Positions 52,317 to 58,000 of a stretch of DNA of 58,000 bases are shown one piece after another. This DNA is from Adiantum capillus-veneris (taxonomy: Eukaryota; Streptophyta; Polypodiopsida; Polypodiales; Pteridaceae), in contig CM043969.1 in assembly GCA_014529385.2 (NCBI GenBank), forward strand, positions 68,107,676 to 68,165,675, read 5' to 3'. Positions within the stretch are counted from its first letter, which is position 1. The number at the start of each line of letters is the position of its first letter. Made by a program: the position numbers and the translations under genes. The notes under the pieces were generated by a model, which did not search any database, was not told the origin of the DNA, and saw only the letters and a list, made by a program, of their open reading frames with translations.

Positions 52317-53045
52317 TGTCAAGGAATATGCATTTGAGAGGTGAGCCGAGAAGGCACTGGGCCTCTTGCTATGAGATATGTGTGAGAGAGAGAAAACAAT
52401 AGACACAGAATCTCCAGCCATCACCATGATCATAAATGAACCTTGAGTAAAGAACCAAATCGGACCATTTAACGGCACCATTAATCGACTTACACGAGGA
52501 TTAAAGAGTTTAAGCTCCTTTACAAAGAGTTTAAGTGAAATTATTTTAGCATAAACTATATGTGAGCACCCAATCACGACGAAGGAGTTTCATTGATGAA
52601 CGTAGAGAGCATGATTGAAAGCTACATTCTCCTTGACTTCTCATGTGTAGTCTTCCCTCTCTAATTGCTTGTTGAGCTCTCCTTCTTTCAATTGACAAAA
52701 AAAATGAACTCCAAAAAATAGTCCCCCGATTACCCAAAAATTGGGCCCTATATGGGCGTGTACAATCCTTCTATTTTTGTCCAACTTTTCTCTTTTCTTC
52801 ATGTGACCAACCCTATCTTTGGGTGCCTTGAGCCCCAAGACTCTCTGCATGAACAATCCCTCAATAGAAGCCCCGATGGTGTCGTTAGTGCTCCCCAAGT
52901 GTGCCCTCAATTTATTTTGGCCCATAACGTCATGTGAATACCCCCTTAATCGAATGTGACATCATAATCTGCAACACCAGCACCAACCACCGGTACCCAC
53001 CAAAAATCGGTCGTCGATCGTCCCTAGCACCTCGAGTTCATGCAT
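52317..53045 (-). repeat. Direct repeat copy 1 of the unclassified element
   Basis: Matches 54395-55137: TTTGAGAGGTGAGCCGAGAA, AAATTGGGCCCTATATGGGC, GGGTGCCTTGAGCCCCAAGA and CTCCCCAAGTGTGCCCTCAA occur in both. It is clearly diverged. Confidence 0.85.
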
Positions 53046-53336
53046 CATTAGAAACAACATCCAAACCCAACCATGCTTAGTACATTGTCCAAAAATGTGG
53101 AGGAAATTATGCCCTCCTTGCAATAACCATATGATTTGGCATCAGCACCCCCTCTGATCGCATAGTCATCATGAAACTTTGCAATATGTACCTTTATCAG
53201 AGTATCCTTGATTGATATTCCTGTATGTTGAGATTCTACCTATAAATCTACATCCATAGCACCCTACAGTGGAATGGTGGAGCCTTCAAAATTTGCATCA
53301 TCTATCTCAGAGCTAGGCATTGTTTCCCCTTGCAGA

Positions 53337-54360
53337 TTATGATGAGAGCATACAAGGGGAAACTCCCTGCATATCTTGCACTTGTTGAGGAGGTTCTTCT
53401 TGCACCCTCTCCGAAGGGGTACATGCATATAAAATCTCTTCTATTCTATTATGATCATCTCCTTCAGATCTAGCTAACAAATCATTAATTATGGCATCTT
53501 CTTCTTCTTCTGTGATAACAACACCTGAAAACATATTGTCAATAACAAACATAGAATCATTGGCATTCTCATGCACATCTTGTGTTGGCTCCACAATCTC
53601 TGACACTTCATCAATTGTTGTGTATATAATAACTTTATCTATGCAATCATCTTTAGTAACCCTATTGATCTGCTCAACTTCACATGCTTCTGTGATGCTA
53701 AAGATTCCATTAACACCCTGTAAAGACTGTTCTTCTTGAAGGACTCCTTGAGAACAACCCATGTCAAGGTTAGTAGCTTGCGAAACGCTTGTTGCACAAT
53801 ATATATCTTCAATGGAACCACTAATAGAGGTAACTTCCATTCGAGAAATCTTTGAAAACATTTCATCAATTTCTCTTTCAACATTAAATAATTGTTCACC
53901 TTTGCTAGGTTGCTAAAAATATGGTCCTCTGAAATTAAATCTGCTACTTCCAAAGCTATATTTGCTTTGGATTTGCCTCTTGCAAAGATGTATTCCCAAA
54001 ATTCATTATAGTTAAGGAACTGCATCTGATCTCCTTCATCTTTAGTGAAAATAATATGACTTTGCCAGCATTCTGCATCATTTTCAAGTCGATATTTCTT
54101 GATCTTTCATGAATAAGTCCATCTATAAAAGAGTCCAATTTTGTGGGATACGTTTTTGCTAGCTCTTGAACCTGATCTTTGAACTCGGTGCTCACAAATT
54201 CTCCTCTTTTGTCTTCATGGCTTTCACTTCGAGTAGGCATCCTTGTACCAATTCAAGCATCTTTGAAAAATCTCAAGCTATCAAATTTTATCAAATCCTT
54301 TGGAAGTTAATATTTCAATAAGATTCATCATCTGCTCCAAATGCTTCATTTGCTCCTCCC
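53337..54360 (-). pseudogene. Interior ORFs of the unclassified element (gag-like?)
   Basis: On the minus strand the order is MRNEPGWEEQMKHLEQMMNL (about 54380), MPTRSESHEDKRGEF (54240), then a frame change to FLNYNEFWEYIFARGKSK (54020) and MFSKISRMEVTSISGSIEDI (53861), with an acidic Glu/Asp-rich end at 53337. The first part, soon after the putative LTR, has the look of a retroelement gag N-terminus, but no capsid motif or zinc knuckle was found. Function unknown. 53046-53336 shows no ORF of note. Confidence 0.35.
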
Positions 54361-54394
54361 ATCCTGGCTCATTTCGCATCGAGTTCACCAAAGA

Positions 54395-55725
54395 TGTCGG
54401 GGGACATGCGTTTGAGAGGTGAGCCGAGAAGGCACATGGCCTCTGGTGTGAGAGATGTGTGAGAGAGAAAAAAATTGACAAAGATAGCTCCAAATATCAC
54501 CACCATGATCATAAATGAACCTTGAGTAAAGCTTAATCAAGAACCAAATCGGACCGTGAACAACACCGTTAATTCAGCTACACAAGGATTAAGGAGTTTA
54601 AGCTCCTTTACAAAGAGTTTAAGTGCAATATCTTGGCATAAACTATATATGAGTGCTCGATGACGATGAAGGAGCACCCAGTGAAGGTAGAGAGTGTGAC
54701 AGAAAGCTCCATTTTCCTCCACTTCTCCTATGTAGTTTTCCCTCTCTAATTGCCTATTGAGCTCTCCTTCTTTCAATTGTTAAACAAAATGAACTTTAAA
54801 ATGAAGTCCCTTGATTCCCAAAAATTGGGCCCTATATGGGCATGTAAAACCCTTCTATTTTTGACCGACTTTTCTCTTATTTTAGCTTTCTTTTTGCATG
54901 TGAACAACCCTATCTTTGGGTGCCTTGAGCCCCAAGACTCACCACATGAACAATCCCTCAATTGGAGACTCGAAGCCGCCGTGCTCCCCAAGTGTGCCCT
55001 CAAAAATGTTTGTCCTGTAAGGGTGTAGGAGTATCCCCTTAACCTACCGCCACATCTTGGCCTGCAATGCCACCACCAACCACTGACGCCCGCCAAAACT
55101 CGATCATCGACCGCCCCTAGTGCTACCAATTCACGCATAGTAGCACCCCTATGGGCTCCACCATAGCCAAGCTCACCACATTCCAGAACCTAGGCGAGCT
55201 CCAAAAAACACTTGAGAGCACGTTTGTCGAAGCAGTCAACTAGGCACATAACTAGCCCCTGTGAAAACTTTAATTGGCTATATCTTGGCATCAAGGAATT
55301 CTATTATCAATCCAAAAGGATCGACATGATCCAAAACATGAGCACTTCAATTCTATCACTACAAACCATCTTTGATCACTTGTCTCCACATTCCATATCC
55401 GTCGGGGATCTGCAAACCACTCTAACTTTGAACTGACATAACTTCTTCATCGTAGCTCCAATTGATGTGTCGTAAAGAAAAGCCTGTGGAGAACTTTGAG
55501 TACTGCATTTTTAGTCCATAATCTTCTATTTTTTACCACTTCAAGCATACCCATTTTTAGTATCAGAAACATAGTTTTTGGCCCTTTAAAGCCATATATG
55601 GCATACATTTAACATTGAACTTGCTTCTTATTGAGCCGTGGTCATTGCTCGATAACTATATAAAACTCAATTAGGTGCAATCTATATCCTTTTTCTCTTT
55701 TTCTTATTGTGGAAGCAGAGCGACA
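54395..55725 (-). repeat. Direct repeat copy 2, longer (1331 bp), TGTC...GACA
   Basis: The first ~740 bp match copy 1. The remaining 590 bp have no partner. A TATA-like TATATAAAAC lies at 55661-55670 on the plus strand, the opposite direction to the interior ORFs, so it may be chance. Confidence 0.6.
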
Positions 55726-55734
55726 CAAAAACGG

Positions 55735-56002
55735 GAAAAACACCCTTTGAGCTCATTGAGGGAAGATCCAAAAGCCCCTTGCTACTTAAAGTACATGCGA
55801 AGATCTTTGTTTGCTCATGAATATAACCCAAGACTTAAAAGAATCTTTCTTGAAGATTAAAGAAGCTATATTTAGCTCTCAGAAAAAGCAAAAAGCTGCT
55901 GCGAATAAACATAGAAGAGCCTTGACCTTCAAGCAAGCTGATTGGGTCTTCCTAAAGTTTCCTAAAGATCGTCTAAGCCATACCTCGGGCAAGAATATTA
56001 TG
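55735..56002 (+). pseudogene. Chromovirus-family integrase remnant, part 2
   Basis: This continues 52316: TPFELIEGRSKSPLLLKVH, KESFLKIKEAIFSSQKKQKA, AANKHRRALTFKQADWVFLK and FPKDRLSHTSGKN match residues about 1433-1517 of the intact polyprotein. It then jumps directly to the LTR at 56003, so the GPF module, chromodomain and 3' region are deleted. Confidence 0.9.
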
Positions 56003-56361
56003 TGTCATAAAAACTAATATCTAATTCTCCCAAATGATTTTCTTATGTTAAACTGATCATTTAATATGGGAAAGTACCAGTGGAGTAAAAGCTAGAATAT
56101 TGGTAAGGCTGCCAGACTGGTCTCAATAGGGATCCAAAGGAGGAAAAATAGGGATCCAAAGGGGAACAGTCTGCAAAAGAGAAATATGCTTTAATGGGGC
56201 TTAAACGACCTAAGGTTTAGCTCCATTAAGACTTCCATAGGCTAAGGTTCCAAAAATTAACTAATAAGGTGGAAACTATTGGATGGTTATGGGAAGACTA
56301 AAAAGTCTTCCCACATCCCTACAAAGGAGGGGGCGAGCCCTAATGGTAGGGGATGAGAGAG

Positions 56362-56401
<40 letters not shown>

Positions 56402-57447
56402 CCAAGCTCTCCCCAAAGGGAAGAATTGACACATGGCAGGCTCCTAGCCCAATTGCCCCCAATCTCCCCTTAAATCCTATTGGATGGCCATAGAGGTGGA
56501 CCAATGAGAATTAGGCTAGAGTAAAATTAGTATAATCAATTTAAAAATTCTTGAGAAAAGAACCAATAGAAATTAAGCTTCCTAGAAGACTATTGGACAA
56601 TCCACAAAGGGGTCCAATGAACATCTAGTAGCCCAATGGCTTGCTTGATTCCTATTGGGGGGCCAGAAGACTAAAAGGTCCAATGAAAGTTTAAATAAAT
56701 TATTTAATTACCTAAAGCTCTCACAAAAGTGGAAAGGGGGACACATGTCACAAGGCTATCAATAATGCTTCTTATTGGTTATTGGCTAATCCCTTCCGGA
56801 ACCAATGGGAAGCTAGCAAGAGGAGCAAAAAGCAAGAGGGATCGACCAAGTAGAGAGAGAGAGAGTTGGCATTTTTAGTCTAGCTCACTTTTCTACACAC
56901 ACACACAAATTATGTGTTGAGCAAGAACTCCATCTCCTTCTCCAAGCATTGAGAAGTAGAGGCCTACACCAACAGCTCTTGGCTATGGAATGCAAATCCA
57001 ACCAAGAGCCAAGCTCCAATGACATGCTCATCTCCTCTACCATGCTAATTACTAAGGTAAGCTATGCTATTACAGTGATTATGTGAGGAGAATACTTCTT
57101 TCTCGTAAGATACATCTTCTTCCTTTCAATCTTTCCTCATTCCCTCCTAGCTCTCACCATTTTTGAAGGTGTGTGAGGTCTTGGGACTGAGGCTAGAGAC
57201 ACTAGGTGTGTTTTTCAAGCATAATTTGGTGCATGAAGCTTCCATCTTCATTGCACCAACGAGTTTTGTCAAGGAGCACAAATATTCTATTGTACAAAAG
57301 TCTCCTTTGATGGGAGAAGCTATAATACAACACCTTTTTGGAGGGGGGACCAGCTCCATGTAAATCTGGTCCTCAATTTTTGTCAGTTGTTCTATGTCTG
57401 TCTCTTTTCAAGTATTGTCAATGCCAAATTAGCTAGGTGTAAATTGC
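56003..57447 (+). repeat. Diverged LTR of the chromovirus family, plus orientation
   Basis: It starts TGTCATAAAAACTAATATCT (intact element: TGTCATAATAATCAATATCT). It carries an (AC)n tract at 56363-56399 and the CCAAT/ATTGG cluster, then the reverse complement of the 40000-40200 region (CATGAAGCTTCCATCTTCAT, TTTTTGGAGGGGGGACC). Similarity fades after AGCTAGGTGT at about 57445, so the last ~100 bp are lost. The young LTRs are in the opposite orientation. Confidence 0.88.
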
Positions 57448-57498
57448 TATGTAGCTTTCTCAAATTAAGTACTCTCCCTATGTGTAGACATGTAGTAG

Positions 57499-57761
57499 TG
57501 TTAGTGTGTATACGCGCTTCACCAAGGGCACTTTTCTCCCACTGGGTTTTTCCCCCTGGACATCTGGTGTGAAAGGACACCTTATCTCTTAGGGTCTCAT
57601 ATAAGCTTTGTAGCTCTGAGTTTGTACAAACTCTATTATTCTAATACAGAGAGATAGACTACAGAGATCTTGTACTCAAGCTTTGTGTCTTCTCCTTCTC
57701 CATCTTCTTTCTACTCTGAGTTGTTTTCTTCCTTCTTTTTCCTGTTTCATCATCTTCAACA
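57499..57761 (+). repeat. 5' LTR of another Copia element
   Basis: TGTTAGTGTG to TTCAACA (TGTT/AACA ends), 263 bp. It includes TTTTCTCCCACTGGGTTTTT, a well-known motif of plant Copia LTRs, and ends before a primer site. A left target duplication would be AGTAG (57494-57498). The element extends beyond the window. Confidence 0.8.
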
Positions 57762-57763
57762 AT

Positions 57764-57775
57764 TGGTATCAGAGC
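57764..57775 (+). promoter_or_regulatory. Copia primer binding site, initiator-Met tRNA
   Basis: TGGTATCAGAGC two bases after the LTR. Confidence 0.95.
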
Positions 57776-58000
57776 AAGGTGATTTCCAGAGCCTCTACTT
57801 GCGTTTTCGCGTCCGCGCGCGCAATCGCAGTTTTCAAACAGTTTTCGGAAAATTTGCTCGTGGGAGCATCCTCGACGTTCCGGGAGTATTCTGAGTAGGC
57901 GACCTGGGGTTTTACCCCCCTTTTGAAGTCTTTCGAGCCCTCAGAATTTTGTTCTGAGCAGCGTAGCAGAAGTTACTTTTCGGAGGCGTTTAGATCAAGA
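57776..58000 (+). other. Copia leader, element continues past the window
   Basis: Locally GC-rich leader sequence without a gag start. The overlapping 71-74-aa ORFs straddle the LTR edge and are not genes. Confidence 0.7.

Larger units (their letters stand above)
52317..55725 (-). mobile_element. Unclassified 3.4-kb element with flanking direct repeats (LARD-like?)
   Basis: It interrupts a Gypsy integrase relic. Both repeat copies begin TGTC (52317 and 54395), and the right end is GACA (55722-55725), like LTR ends. The repeats match over about 730 bp; the right one continues about 590 bp further. The 1.35-kb interior has only minus-strand broken ORFs without recognised pol domains. No target duplication was found (CATGG to the left, CAAAA to the right). 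A non-autonomous LTR element with a partly deleted 3' LTR is the best guess. Confidence 0.5.

Noticed and set aside
55661-55670. Plus-strand TATA box as promoter of the unclassified element
   Set aside because: The interior ORFs are on the other strand and no plus-strand ORF follows; in AT-rich DNA this can be chance.

Overview
This window is transposable-element DNA from a plant nuclear genome. I found no intact host gene. The evidence for a plant is the element content: a CACTA (En/Spm) transposon with the CACTACAAGA terminus, several Ty3/Gypsy and Ty1/Copia LTR retrotransposons with initiator-Met tRNA primer sites (TGGTATCAGAGC), a chromodomain-bearing Gypsy element, a Gypsy element with extra 3' ORFs, plant-style TATA boxes in LTRs and very long TC/TG/AG microsatellites. 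The amount of nesting suggests a large, repeat-rich genome such as a fern, gymnosperm or large angiosperm. I cannot name the species.

Layout. (1) 1-6926: a CACTA transposon on the minus strand, cut by the left window edge. It carries a broken TNP2-type transposase, a broken second gene (Transposase_24-like), a captured fragment of a host heavy-metal-associated (HMA) gene, and a microsatellite- and hairpin-rich subterminal region. (2) 6927-21665: a decayed Copia element on the plus strand. The CACTA element sits in its gag. An 11.0-kb Tat-like Gypsy element (7286-18287, minus strand, TSD ATGTC) sits in its protease/integrase region. The Tat-like element has 469-bp LTRs, broken gag-pol frames and about 3.7 kb of extra ORF sequence after integrase. 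(3) 21666-29330: AT-rich, mostly unrecognisable sequence with a degenerate ~150-bp tandem repeat, one unrecognised two-ORF remnant, a Copia-like LTR/PBS/gag remnant and a minus-strand gag fragment. (4) 29449-35074: two diverged copies of one Gypsy LTR plus leader in inverted orientation, the left one followed by a decayed gag. (5) 35390-38012: a Copia remnant with an LTR start, a possible LINE ORF1 remnant and a Copia LTR relic. (6) 38143-49394: a 2.3-kb Gypsy LTR split by a young, structurally complete chromovirus (39812-48725, TSD CTGTT, one 1649-aa gag-pol ORF). (7) 49395-57447: leader and decayed gag/protease of the outer Gypsy, fused to a plus-strand relic of the chromovirus family. That relic is interrupted by an unclassified 3.4-kb repeat-flanked element (52317-55725) and ends in a diverged chromovirus LTR. 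(8) 57499-58000: the 5' LTR, primer site and leader of another Copia element leaving the window.

How it works together. The only element that looks able to move itself is the chromovirus at 39812-48725. All recognised catalytic residues are present, and its two LTRs differ by three substitutions and one TG-dinucleotide indel over about 1.59 kb. All the other coding regions are broken. The insertion order can be read from the nesting: the Copia at 6927-21665 came before the Tat-like Gypsy and the CACTA; the outer Gypsy LTR came before the chromovirus; and the plus-strand chromovirus relic came before the 52317-55725 element. I did no alignments or database searches. Identities come from reading motifs, and boundaries come from TG...CA ends, target-site duplications, primer sites and purine tracts seen in the sequence.
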